A DNA stretch of 64,000 nt from Stemphylium vesicarium (Eukaryota; Ascomycota; Dothideomycetes; Pleosporales; Pleosporaceae), in contig QXCR01000024.1 of assembly GCA_004380135.1 (NCBI GenBank), positions 1 to 64,000 of the forward strand. Direction: 5' to 3'. The notes under the pieces were generated by a model. It did no database searches. It was not told the origin of the DNA and saw only the letters and a program-made list of their open reading frames with translations. Positions 1-9,970 of this stretch are shown piece after piece (within the stretch, counting starts at the first letter, position 1; the number at the start of each line of letters is the position of its first letter). Position numbers and translations under genes: made by a program.

Positions 1-1209
1 CAGCGCGCTCGCTCCGAGGATCCTGTCGCGATCGCAGCGTGGTTCAAGCTTGTAGAGGAGACGCGCCAGGCGCATGGGATACTAGACGACGACATCTATA
101 ACTTTGACGAGATTGGCTTTATGATAGGTATCGTAGCGACATCTAAAGTCGTTACGAGTTCAGACACAGTAGGTCGCGCTACTGTCGTACAGCCAGGTAA
201 TCGAGAGTGGGCTACAGCGATTGAGTGCATTAACGCGTCTGGCTGGTGTCTTCCGCCCTTCGTGATCCTGTCTGGTAAGCAGCACCAGGCTGCCTGGTAC
301 CACCACGTCCCTACAGACTGGATGATAGCAGTAAGCAACAACGGCTGGATAACAGATGAGCTCGGCGTCGAGTGGGTAAAGCACTTTAATAGGTATACAG
401 CGTCTCGTACGCGTGGAGTCTACCGTCTCCTTATCCTAGATGGCCATAGCAGCCACGCTACGCCTGAGTTCGACCAGTACTGTACAGAGAACAAGATCAT
501 CACTCTCTGTATGCCAGCGCACACGTCGCATCTACTCCAGCCGCTTGATGTAAGCTGCTTCTCTCCGCTTAAGCGCGCGTACGGTCACGAGATCCAGGAG
601 CTAGCACGCCAAGGCGTCTACCACGTTGACAAGATAGACTTCCTCACGATCTATACACGGATCCGGCTAGCCGTATTCACGCAGCAGAACATTCAGGCGG
701 GCTTCCAGGCGACAGGGCTTATCCCTCTCTGTCCAGACCGCGTGCTATCGTCGCTTACCGTCGTCCGGACGCCGTCTCCACAAGGGACAACAGCAGACAA
801 CAACGTCGCATGGACAGCAGAGACGCCCCGTACGGTAGCGCAGCTTCAGTAGCAGGCTAAGCATCTTCAGGATCGGCTCCGCCGGCAATCACAAAGCCCA
901 ACAAACCAGCTTCTCCGCCAGGTTGTTAAAAGCTGCCAGGTTGCAATGCAATCAGCAACAATACTTGCTGAAGAGAATAAGAAGCTACGTGCAGCTAGCC
1001 AGCGTCAGCAACGAAAGCAAGACCAGCGGCGTCAGTATATAGCCCGTGGAGGAGCGCTACAGGGCCAAAAGGGCCAGCAGCTCGCTATAGAGGCAGAAAG
1101 GGTGGTCGCGGAGGTTGAACAAGCTCTAGCTACTCCGGGACGTCAGCGCGCACCACCAACGTGTAGCAAGTGCCACGTTCAAGGACACACGCGGACTCAA
1201 TGTAGATAG
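1..1209 (+). pseudogene. Fot1/pogo-type DDE transposase, 3' part, interrupted by an in-frame TAG
   Basis: The frame is open from the first base of the window, so the 5' part lies outside. It encodes the catalytic core of a Tc1/mariner-superfamily (pogo/Fot1) transposase. The triad is visible: Asp in NFDEIGF (106-108), Asp in ILDGHSSH (439-441) and Asp in LLQPLDV (547-549), giving 35 residues between the second and third, as expected for this group. A TAG at 850-852 stops the frame, but the same frame continues for 119 codons to a TAG at 1207-1209. That tail has a Gln/Arg-rich coiled segment and a CX2CX4HX4C zinc knuckle (1162-1203), which intact family members also carry at the C-terminus. 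The break is therefore a single nonsense change, most simply CAG to TAG inside a CAG-rich run. I infer an inactive copy. Confidence 0.9.
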
Positions 1210-1299
1210 TAATAGACTAGCTATCTATAAAATTCTATGCCACTATCTTATGTTGTTGTGGAACTATCGTGCGGAGTGTCGCGTCAGGTTTGGTGGGGG

Positions 1300-1332
1300 T
1301 GGCCGGTGAGTGGTGTTGGCCGGTGAGTGGTG
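1300..1332. repeat. Two direct copies of a 16-bp GT-rich motif near the transposon end
   Basis: The 16-base motif TGGCCGGTGAGTGGTG occurs at 1300-1315 and again at 1317-1332, a 17-bp period. It lies about 90 bp after the transposase frame, where the terminal repeat of the element would be expected. Subterminal repeats are common in pogo-like elements, so it may belong to the 3' terminus. The matching left end is outside the window, so this cannot be confirmed. Confidence 0.45.
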
Positions 1333-1591
1333 GAACACGTTAACGCCATGTGCTTACTAAGCCAGCATGCCCACACCCCCCACAAGAACGCTCACCACGC
1401 CTAAAAACATCCACTCTACCACTGCGTACGACCCTTCAGATACTAATCTTCTTTCTAAGCAACATCACTTGATTCAGGAAAGCACACCACAGGCTCAGCA
1501 CCCAGGTTACACACCCAAGGAGCATGTTCCTAAGGTTATCTATGTTCTTTTTTTGCCGGCATCACATCCTTGTTCATCCATGAGATACAAT

Positions 1592-1663
1592 GCTTGCGTG
1601 GCCAAGTGGTAAGGCGTCGCACTTGTAATGCGAAGATCGCTAGTTCGAATCTGGTCGTGAGCA
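1592..1663 (+). tRNA. tRNA-Thr (anticodon TGT)
   Basis: A 72-nt cloverleaf can be folded. The acceptor stem pairs 1592-1598 with 1656-1662 (two G-T pairs), with A1663 as discriminator. The A box reads TGGCCAAGTGG and the B box core GTTCGAAT. The anticodon stem TCGCA/TGCGA encloses the 7-nt loop CTTGTAA, giving anticodon TGT, which reads ACA (Thr). The T stem holds but with two G-T pairs. No intron is present. A T6 run at 1706-1711 is a plausible Pol III terminator. Confidence 0.9.
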
Positions 1664-1705
1664 AACTTCAGTGGAGACTGCTAGATTTGAAAGCTGGCAG
1701 CATCC

Positions 1706-1711
1706 TTTTTT
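1706..1711 (+). terminator. T6 run, likely Pol III terminator of the tRNA-Thr
   Basis: A run of six T starts 43 bp after the tRNA 3' end. It is the first T run of at least five on the coding strand after the tRNA. Confidence 0.5.
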
Positions 1712-1987
1712 GTTCGTGGTATACACAGGTGGGTGGGTCCAAGATTGCAGACCAGGATGGGTGAGCAGGCACCTTTTTTTCCCACGTATATTTCAGCTAC
1801 AACTGTATACACGAGGCCAACGTCGACATTTGCCTCTCTCTGCTAATGCACACATAGGACAATATGCGTATCGTAAATGATGTGAAATGGGAATTGATAA
1901 TATTTCAAGCTACAAGGGCCAACAAAGTCTATAAACTGAAAACACCGAATTCATACACTCATCCCTCATCGTCTTTCCATCAATCAT

Positions 1988-4900
1988 CTAATAAACCTCA
2001 AGCACATAGCGACCCTCATCCTTGAACTTCTCAATCTCCTTCCTACCATCCACCTTCTTAGCAGACGGGTTCTTAACCTTGTGTTCCAGCTCAACAGCCT
2101 CCTGGAGCACCTCAGTGACATCAGGCACCGGCCAAGTAGGACCACAGAGGTAAAAGCTACCCTCCTTCTCCAGGTAACTGCGACGAATGTCCTTGAGGGA
2201 CTCCCTCATGCGGTCCTGGATGTAGATCTTCTGGGGCTGATCACGGGAGAAGGCGCGGCCAATGAGGGTGATGATACCGGCGTCCTGGTAGGCTTCCCAT
2301 TCCTCGCCGTAGAGGTACTCCTCGCGCTGGTGACGCGATCCCATGTAAAGCAGTACCTCGCCGATCTCGTGGCCTTGCTGCTTCTGGTAGGCGCGTTCTT
2401 GGACGAATGCGCGGAAGGGCGCGAGACCGGTACCCAAACCAGCCATGATGATGGGAGCGGTGGTCTTGGGGGGAAGCTTCATGACGGATGGCTTGACGGA
2501 GACGGTGACGGGAGCGCCGACCTTGAGGCTGTTGAGGTAACGCGTGGCTTGACCGAAGCGGTCGCGGCCCTTGGGGTCGACCCAGTTTACGGTCACGATA
2601 AGCAGGGACACAGAGTTGGGGGTTACGTGCTGGGCGGAAGCGATGGAGTACTCGCGGCGCTTCATGGGGTTGACAATGCGGACGATGTCATGGAAGCTTG
2701 GGTGAGCAGATGGGAACTCAAGCAGGATATCGGCGTAGGTGACAGTGTCGACCTCAGCGCGGCGTTTGAACTCAGTAGCACCTTCGGCGCTCAGAAGCTG
2801 AAGAAGCTCGCGCTTCTCGGCCTCGTCGTCAGCAAACTCGGCAAGTGACTCGTAGAAGCGCTTCGGTGGGCGACCGAAGATGTCGACGTTTTGCAGCAGA
2901 GACTGGTAGACAGTGCGGTTGACCAAGACATTAGGGTCCTCACGGGATGGCACTTCCACAACCTCGTTGGGGTTGAGACCATACCACTTGATGAACTCAT
3001 CGACCTGCGCCTCGTCGTTCTCAGCGTGAATACCAAGAGCCTCGCCGATGGCGTAGGTGACACCGGAGTCGCCAAGGTCAAATTCAATGTGGAAGATGTT
3101 ACGGTCGTAGTTCTGGGGTGTAAGACGACGACGCTCCTTGACATGGACGATGCTGGTCTTGATGCCGAGGTCGGGACGGACTTCGTTGGAAGTACCAAAG
3201 GCCTCCTTGAAAGCGAAGCCCTTGGCAGCCACTTGCCAGTCCTTGAGAAGGGTTGGGGGTTCAGGCTCGTTGCGCTCGAAAGGAGCGAAGCTGGTAATGT
3301 TGATGTCAGAGGGGAGACGGATAGGCTCGACGTCCTCCTCGACAGTACCCCAGGAAGCGGGGACCTCTATTTCGCGGAGAGCACCCTCGAGTTGCTGGCT
3401 GAGCTTCTCCAATAGCTCAGAGCTGCCATTGATGGCGGCAAGCTTGGACAGGCCGGAGGTCAGAAGGTCCTCGCGGGCGACCTTCAAGAAGGCGAGTTGG
3501 GTGAGGAAAGACTCCAAAGATTCATCCTCAGCAACAGCCTCAGAAAGAGCAGGGTCGAGAACGAAAAGTTCGACATCCTTGTCAACGAGAGCCTTACGGA
3601 AGGCAGGCGAGAGCTTCTTCTCGATATCATCGTTCTTGACGCCTGGAAGCTTGACAATGATTGAGCTATCAGGCTTGACGCTGTTCAGAACATCGAATTC
3701 CTTGAGGATGGCTGCATCGCCGATGAAAGCAACATCAGCCTGCTCAACAGCGTAGGGGGCCTCGATGGTGTAATCAGCGTTGCGAATGTCGGTACGTGTG
3801 ACACCACCCTGGACCAAATTATCGTGGCCATTGCGCACGAAGACATTCTTGGAAGAGTCCGTGGAGAAGAGCTTGCCAAGGGCAGAAGGGGCGTTGGCAG
3901 CGAGCGACTCGTCCAAGTTCCAGAAGCTGTACTGCTTCACATCGGCATTGTTCAAGATGTCGACGTTGGAACGGACTTCCGCACCCTCCTTCTCGGCGTA
4001 GATCTGACGAAAGGCATCGAGGAAGTTGCTAGGAGTCCAGACTTGCTCACGAGAGTACTTGACGTCGGTTACTTCTACAGTCCTGTCGAAGGTGAACTGA
4101 ACCGCAGCCAGTACATCGGCATAGAGCCTGGAGTACTCAGCAGGGTCGAGTACAGCAGCCTCATCCTTGACCTGGCCAAGTACAGCAACGCGACGAGTGC
4201 TCTTGGGCAGAGCCTCCAAGAAAGCCTCCTCGACGAAGGGGCGGTAGACACGAACGTTGATGACACCGACCTTCTCTCCATCTTTGGACAGCGCGGTCGC
4301 AACCTGGGCAGTCAAGGAAGCCTCTACAGTTCCAAAGACGACAAGGACGCTCTCAGGCTCTTCATGACCGTAGTAGTCGAAGAGCTTGTAGTCCTCGCCG
4401 AGCTCATCGTTGAAGGCTTGGAGGAGGCGCAGGACGCGTCCAGCAGTGTCCGAGTGCTTCTTGTCCACGTCAGAAACTGCCTTGAGCACGGCCTCGTAGC
4501 TGTTGTGTAGCCTGGTCTGGTCGAGAGTGTCGACCAACCTCGCCGTCTCCCTTCCAACGCTAATGCCATCGTATGTGTGAATGGTAGGAATGACGCTCGA
4601 GAGCAAGGTAGCGAAGAGCGACATGTGCTGGGACTCGAAGACAGAAGGACTGCAGACGAGACCGAGGCCCAGGTCTTCAGCGAGCGTAAGGGACGAGACA
4701 TAGTCGGTGACGAGGCCGGCGCTCGCGTTGGCCGAGTAGTCGACAGCGGCGATGTGTGCAGTGAGGGGGTTCGCGACCGAGTAGAGGGCGGCGAGCTGGT
4801 CGAGCGACGAGCGGAGGTAGTTCAGCGTCGAGGAAGAGGCGACGATTGACTGAGGAATGTGGCGCTTCTTCAGGTCAAAGTCCTTGGAGAACATGTATCC

Positions 4901-5224
4901 GAGGGCAATAGCACCTGCACCGGTCCTCGTCTCCAGAGAAGAGACACCAGTCTGGTATCCAAAGGCATTCTTCTCGCCCTGTTCTTGCCAGTACTTGACT
5001 GCTACATCCAAGTCGAACGACTCAGCCGAGTATGCAAAGATCTTGTCCGAGAGGGCGTATGCGACCTGCTGAACGAGAGTCTGCGCTGTGAGGTACGTGG
5101 GGCCACTGATGGACTGGTAGGAGAGATCCTGACCAAATGGCAGACTTGAGGATTTCTTTGTGAATTCCTTGGGGGCGTTCTGCTCAGCGCCAGGGCCGGC
5201 AGAGTCCGTTTGTTGGAAGTGCAT
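1988..5224 (-). CDS. MET10: Sulfite reductase [NADPH] flavoprotein (alpha) subunit
   Basis: A single 1078-codon exon starting at ATG 5224-5222. The product matches the fungal alpha subunit of assimilatory sulfite reductase, which passes electrons from NADPH through FAD to the siroheme beta subunit to reduce sulfite to sulfide for cysteine and methionine synthesis. The N-terminal two thirds is the pyruvate:ferredoxin-oxidoreductase-like region typical of fungal Met10. The C-terminal third is a CysJ-type reductase with RREYSIAS (856-863, FAD binding), GLGTGLAPFR (929-938, NADPH binding) and LCGPTW (Cys about 1027). Length is close to yeast Met10 (about 1035). The residues that finish the protein (VLEVY) fit the aromatic C-terminus of this reductase class. 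The promoter must lie in 5225-5802. Long open frames on the opposite strand are shadows. Confidence 0.95.
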   Translation of the reverse strand: MHFQQTDSAGPGAEQNAPKEFTKKSSSLPFGQDLSYQSISGPTYLTAQTLVQQVAYALSDKIFAYSAESFDLDVAVKYWQEQGEKNAFGYQTGVSSLETRTGAGAIALGYMFSKDFDLKKRHIPQSIVASSSTLNYLRSSLDQLAALYSVANPLTAHIAAVDYSANASAGLVTDYVSSLTLAEDLGLGLVCSPSVFESQHMSLFATLLSSVIPTIHTYDGISVGRETARLVDTLDQTRLHNSYEAVLKAVSDVDKKHSDTAGRVLRLLQAFNDELGEDYKLFDYYGHEEPESVLVVFGTVEASLTAQVATALSKDGEKVGVINVRVYRPFVEEAFLEALPKSTRRVAVLGQVKDEAAVLDPAEYSRLYADVLAAVQFTFDRTVEVTDVKYSREQVWTPSNFLDAFRQIYAEKEGAEVRSNVDILNNADVKQYSFWNLDESLAANAPSALGKLFSTDSSKNVFVRNGHDNLVQGGVTRTDIRNADYTIEAPYAVEQADVAFIGDAAILKEFDVLNSVKPDSSIIVKLPGVKNDDIEKKLSPAFRKALVDKDVELFVLDPALSEAVAEDESLESFLTQLAFLKVAREDLLTSGLSKLAAINGSSELLEKLSQQLEGALREIEVPASWGTVEEDVEPIRLPSDINITSFAPFERNEPEPPTLLKDWQVAAKGFAFKEAFGTSNEVRPDLGIKTSIVHVKERRRLTPQNYDRNIFHIEFDLGDSGVTYAIGEALGIHAENDEAQVDEFIKWYGLNPNEVVEVPSREDPNVLVNRTVYQSLLQNVDIFGRPPKRFYESLAEFADDEAEKRELLQLLSAEGATEFKRRAEVDTVTYADILLEFPSAHPSFHDIVRIVNPMKRREYSIASAQHVTPNSVSLLIVTVNWVDPKGRDRFGQATRYLNSLKVGAPVTVSVKPSVMKLPPKTTAPIIMAGLGTGLAPFRAFVQERAYQKQQGHEIGEVLLYMGSRHQREEYLYGEEWEAYQDAGIITLIGRAFSRDQPQKIYIQDRMRESLKDIRRSYLEKEGSFYLCGPTWPVPDVTEVLQEAVELEHKVKNPSAKKVDGRKEIEKFKDEGRYVLEVY

Positions 5225-5802
5225 CGTGAAGGGCGATGTATGCGCCTCAACGTCTCAGACTTTGGTAACAAGTTCTGAGAGTCTCTCTTTGATGTTTGAA
5301 AGAGAGGGGGAGTGGGACTGACGTCTCCCTGAGGCTTCACCGTTGGAACTTATCGGCGGAGTGGGCTTGTCGCCTCGTAGCAGACAAGAAGTGCCGCATT
5401 TCAGTAGCGACATCGGCAAATTGAGCACCGAAGAAGACGCAATCGGTCATAATGCTCGTGATTGGCTCTTACTACATGCTCTAGCACGTCTTTCGGGCGA
5501 TAGATTGGAAATGAACGGAATGTCGCCTTGACGCGACGAGAATTTGGCCCTAGCGCGAATTGCGTGCTTGACACGCCAAGCTGGGGTCATAGCGGGGAAA
5601 TCACGGCCTCGGAGATCTGATTACCTTCAACCTTGGAGGACCGTACGGTCTAAACTCGCATCCACATCACACACCAAAAACACGGGAAATGATACTCGAA
5701 GGTCTACTGAGTTCTTTTGAAAATTCCAGCAGCTACAGTTGTGTTCTACGCTATCGCCTCTTTCCACATGATCCATCTGCCCTCATTCTCCTGACTACCA
5801 TC
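5225..5802. other. Intergenic region, presumed MET10 promoter
   Basis: It lies between the MET10 start (minus strand) and the 3' end of the transporter gene on the same strand, so it should carry the MET10 promoter and 5' leader. No convincing coding frame. I could not assign a specific regulator site. Confidence 0.5.
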
Positions 5803-6689
5803 TCAAACAGGCAGCGGCTTCGGCACACCCCTCTTAACACCAGGCTCACCGAGCCCAGGAATGACCAGAGGTGACCTCCTCTCTATAGGCGTCCTCCCAA
5901 TAGGAAAGAACTTAGTAATCGTATGATCAGGGCCATACGCCTCTTCGACCAGATAAACCGTGACTCGCCACCAAGCGCACAGCGCACTCAACATCCAAAA
6001 GTAGCTCGCAGCCTTCATACCCTTGGTGACGCCACCCGTCAAGCTATCCCCCGACGCGCTCGTATTAGCCGTGCTATATGGCGTGCCATTGTACGCAAAC
6101 ATGCAGCACGCAATCGTACTTCCAATCGCCAGCGCGAAGAGGCAAACGGAGAGAACAAGATCTCTCGCCGTAGCCGCTAACGCACCGGACCAAGTGAAGA
6201 CGCAGAGAATCACAAACCAAGATGCGAGTTCAGGGAAATGGGTATGTACTTCATGCGGTTCCAGCGCACCAGCAGCCTGTAAACGTTTCGTCAGTAACTT
6301 TCCCTCATGCACTACCATATCAATCAGGATTCCAAAAGAAGAACATGACATACCACAAACGCGTACAAGATCCCAATCGCCATCCAGAAACTCCCCCACA
6401 TGGTATTCACAACCGTGACAAGCGTATCCCTTGCTTTAAACCCGTACAACCCCGCAATGAACTGCGCCAGACCGCCAAACAACCCTACAAACGGGAAGAA
6501 GATGGTTGGGCTCTCGGGTCCCCCCCACCAGTTCGCGATGTAGGATGAGGTTATCCATGTTGAGCCGGCGAAGCCGGCGAGACCGAGGGCTGCGGGCGGT
6601 GCGATGGGTTGGAGGAAGATTTGGATGCCGGGCGTTTGAGAGAGAGTTTTATCGACTTTTTCGGATTGGGAGGGACCGTCGAGCGCCAT
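5803..6689 (-). CDS. GPR1/FUN34/YaaH (acetate transporter, Ato/Acp) family membrane protein
   Basis: Two exons, 6689-6354 and 6276-5803, joined across a 77-bp intron (6277-6353, GTATGT...TTTACAG) in phase 0, give 269 residues. The first exon holds the family signature region PPAALGLAGFAG (30-41; consensus NPAPLGL) followed by hydrophobic helices. The second exon supplies the remaining spans and ends in a short basic, Pro-rich cytosolic tail. Family members are six-helix plasma-membrane carriers or sensors for acetate and ammonium. The exact substrate cannot be told from sequence. The first Pro of the signature is shifted relative to yeast Ato1, so this may belong to a divergent fungal subgroup. 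Confidence 0.88.
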
Positions 6690-7651
6690 TTTGGGGGTGG
6701 GGGTGAAAGGGATGTGTGAGATGGATTTACAATGGTCTGGTTCAAGTATTCAGGTAGGTATTTAAGCGTTGTTATCCTTATCCCAAGATTATAGATGGGG
6801 AATATGTATATGTTTTGCGGGGAAACAGGAGAGTAGGAGACGGGGTTGGAGAGTATTCAGCAAGTGCAGAGAAGGGAGTTGAAGTTATAGAAGATTTTAC
6901 AAATCAACACATATCATCGCTAAGCTTTACATCACTTCTCATCCTCATTCTTCCCTGTGATGCAATCGCAGGAACGTAGTGTATGTTGTGGGTTCATCCT
7001 GACAGGGTTATGACGATAAGCGCATAGACGGTCCAACTCTCCGCCCGACGATCAGTAACAACGCGAGCACGCCGCGGAACGCCTTAGGATATTGACATCA
7101 CCCGCATCAAATCAATGCTTGATTCTTCTTGCACATCCGCTGGAAATGAGTATCGGCAAGACGGAATGGGTAGGATGTGGAGATCCCGTGATGCTTGCCT
7201 GGGGTGGAGATCGTTGATGGGTTGTGGGATTCCCCATCTTTACTTACTAGTTCGATACGGGTGAATCGGCATCGCTTAGACTTGCTTGTCGCGACTTCGC
7301 ATACAGGAAGGATGGTCCACGGGTATGGCATGCTGATCCTTTCAGCTAGTTGGTTCGGCTGTCCGGCTCTGGTAATACACACATTTTATCACTCGAATTA
7401 CTGAATGGAAGTACGTCGATGAAAATGTACTATTCCTTTCAACAGCAGGTGCTGGCATTAAGCTATGGAAGAATGGTCTTGGAGAATTTGGAAAAGGGGC
7501 ATATGACAAAACAGCAAAAGATATGCGTAACAATACGACATCAGGCCCAGATCAAACATCAACCTGTGCTTGCCTAAGGAATGGTTTGTTGACGCTGCTC
7601 TTGAACTTCGAAACAACGACTCTTATGACCTCACATAGAGGCATTCATGCA
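6690..7651. other. Intergenic region without a supported gene
   Basis: Short open frames occur on both strands but none has a recognisable domain or a plausible splice partner. The part next to 6690 should hold the transporter promoter. Confidence 0.5.
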
Positions 7652-8242
7652 TTAGCGCAAGGAAAAGATCATCGGGCGAGGTTTTGCCTGAATGAAACGC
7701 TTCCGCCGAGGCATTGGTGGCTGAGTGCCAGCTCGAGGTTTTGTAGCGTTCACCTTTGGCGACGAAGGGGACGCTCGCCGCAGACCAGTACGCAAATTCT
7801 GGGCAGCAGTTGTAACTATTTGTGGGTTGAGCTTCATATGCGTACGTGGTTTCCCCTTCTTGCTGGCAGGTGTCGCGATCCGAGACCGACTTTGAGGGAG
7901 CAGCGAGTTTGATTGGGAATTTCCTGAGTTATGGCTAGCGCTTTCGGTGAGGAAAGAGCTTGTATTAGTGTTCGGATCGGGTCGAGAGTGTTCTGGGGAA
8001 TGTTGCGAGTCGCTACGAGAGCTACTCGGCTCGAGCATGGTATCTTTTGTGGAGGACGGATGTCCGCGATCAGCATCCCATCGTGGGAATCTCGCGTCAA
8101 AAAAACTTGTATTGCCTTTTGCGGCGGCTACAACAGCCTTTTGTATGTCGCTAAATTTCGTGGCGGTTCCCCTGGACGACTCAACGCTTGAGGCTGATAC
8201 AATTGGTAATGGCTTTTCTCTGGCCGCCGAGTTGTCATCCAC
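7652..8242 (-). CDS. Hypothetical Ser/Pro/Arg-rich protein or 3' exon (no ATG at its 5' edge)
   Basis: A 197-codon open frame whose first in-frame codon after the upstream region is GTG, not ATG. It begins just after CTTACCCAG, a good splice acceptor. The product is hydrophilic, rich in Ser, Pro and Arg, with a basic tail (PPMPRRKRFIQAKPRP), and looks disordered. It starts 19 bp after the stop of the roadblock gene. A donor GTAAGA inside that gene's last exon (after CACGTGCAAC) would join to this acceptor in the correct phase, so the frame could be an alternative 3' exon of the upstream gene. Otherwise it is a separate gene with a missing first exon. Function unknown. Confidence 0.5.
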   Translation of the reverse strand: MDDNSAAREKPLPIVSASSVESSRGTATKFSDIQKAVVAAAKGNTSFFDARFPRWDADRGHPSSTKDTMLEPSSSRSDSQHSPEHSRPDPNTNTSSFLTESASHNSGNSQSNSLLPQSRSRIATPASKKGKPRTHMKLNPQIVTTAAQNLRTGLRRASPSSPKVNATKPRAGTQPPMPRRKRFIQAKPRPMIFSLR

Positions 8243-8260
8243 TGGGTAAGATCCTATATA

Positions 8261-8993
8261 CTACTGCAGGTCCGCATCCGCAGGCATGACGAATGAAGTG
8301 TCCTCGAAGTCTTTGAGGACATAGTCGGCGAGGGCGTCCAACTTCTTACGTTGCACGTGGAGCGCACCGCCCCTGATATCTTTCTCCCGTTGACTCATAT
8401 TGCTAATTAGTGAGGGTGCTTTGTTCTTGACAGTGAGTCCCCCTCCAGTAGCAGGCCCAAAGTTGTCGGCTGAGCCGTCGCCCTGGTTGATTGGCTGGGC
8501 GCTCGAGCTGGGTCGCGAAAGTGGAATGTCTGCATCTGGGTATCTAGGGTCCCCTTGACCCTCCGGAGAGATTTTGAAAGCTTGCTTTTTGTTGGGTGCG
8601 ATTCTGCCGATGAGTACCAAGAGCAGCTCGGGTTGCAGTAGGCGAACTATGATGTTGCAGTCCGGGGTTTCGATGGTCAGCGTTTCGAGTGCAGGCTTTG
8701 ATAAATGATCAGAAACCCCAATTCGTGCAGACGACTTTTTCCGCCCGACACAATGTTCCTTCCACGCCATCGAGATGAGCGCAGCTTGATCGCGGAGCTC
8801 CTTAGTCTGGACAGGCTTCGAGTACGCTAGCAAGGTGCCATTTGGGGACATCAAGCTATTCGCGTCAGCCAAGTCAGCACCACTGCGTAAGCATAACTTA
8901 CAAAAGTCGGGGATAAATGTTATCATTGGCATTTTGCGTGAGCCAGTCGCTCACCTTGGCGATATTGATCATTGGTATACCTGCTGCGGACAT
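8261..8993 (-). CDS. Roadblock/LC7-domain protein (LAMTOR2/Ego3-like)
   Basis: Two exons, 8993-8902 and 8855-8261, around a 46-bp intron (8856-8901, GTAAGT...AATAG) give 228 residues from ATG 8993. The N-terminal half resembles the roadblock fold: a helix ending YPRLF, then LMSPNGTLLAYSKP (about 32-45), a helix ELRDQAALISMAWKEH, and a strand pair around LETLTIETPDCNIIVRLL. Roadblock proteins of this kind form the scaffold of the vacuolar Ragulator/EGO complex that anchors Rag GTPases for TORC1 signalling. Assignment to that complex is an inference. The C-terminal 100 residues are low-complexity and not part of the domain. The gene is divergent from glyoxalase I. Confidence 0.75.
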
Positions 8994-9970
8994 GTTTAGG
9001 AGGCTGATGGGCGTTGGTAAAAAGGAATGAGAAGATGATGTGTGGGATTATTTGGTGCGATGAGCAGCGACGGGTAGCAATGTATATAGCAATGTGATCA
9101 AAACGATGCGTTTGGACGATGGTCGGTGGTTTGAATGGTTGCGATGCAGTGAAAGGCCCACGTACCTGGTCGGTGGTTGGCGCAACCCCTTCCCGTGCTG
9201 TCGTGTGCTCCTGCTGGGTCACAGAACTGGCTCTCACCTGCAGCGCAAGGGATCTCTCAGCAGTGTCTGATCCGATACTAAGGCAGGCTCGACAGCTTGA
9301 CAGAAAGAGAATTTGTGCGCGTCAGTATTGCCGGTATCATGGTGTTCATGACCAAGTTTACCAGCCCCAAGAGCTATGACCAGCAGCCGGAGCACTGTTG
9401 TTCCGTCGCACGTGCTCTCGCGCGTCTGAGTCTACGCGTCGATGTTCGGTCATATGCCTCGCAGCAATATGTATCGGGTTGCCTGCACTGGAGGAACTGT
9501 GCAAGTGAACTCATCAAATCAGTTCTGAAACGTGTCCTGAATAGGCTCGCTCACAGACCGCTTCTGCGCGACTGTGGCCTTTCTTCTCCGCTCCCGCTGA
9601 CCTGATGACATTCACATCAGTCCGGAATCTAGAAGACATGGAATTTCATATGATGCGATACACTGAACGAAACGCTGAACTGTTGTTCTCACCAACGCGA
9701 AATGCCATCATCTTCTCCACTGTCTTATTGCCGAGTAAAAGCCGGTGATGATGGGGAGGGGCGGACTGACAGCTCCTCATTGGATGAAGGACGTCATCGG
9801 CTGTTATATTTCCTCACCCCTCCATTGCGCAGCTCTCTCAGTAGACAGGCCAATTCATGCTCTTCCTACGCCCTGCACATTTCACAACACCGCGAACAGT
9901 TGCATATATTGCATTTCGACTTGCAAGACCAAACAAGACCCCAAGCTTTCTCGTTCGAGCGCTAGCGACC
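8994..9970. other. Divergent intergenic region between roadblock and glyoxalase genes
   Basis: Contains promoters for both flanking genes by position. Open frames here are short and have no family resemblance. Nothing else seen. Confidence 0.5.

Noticed and set aside
2081..4510. Long plus-strand open frames opposite MET10 (for example 255 and 228 codons)
   Set aside because: They are antisense to a strongly conserved enzyme and have no family resemblance. Codon structure of MET10 explains them.
7523..7912. 129-codon plus-strand frame
   Set aside because: Overlaps the better supported minus-strand frame at 7652-8242 and looks like its shadow.
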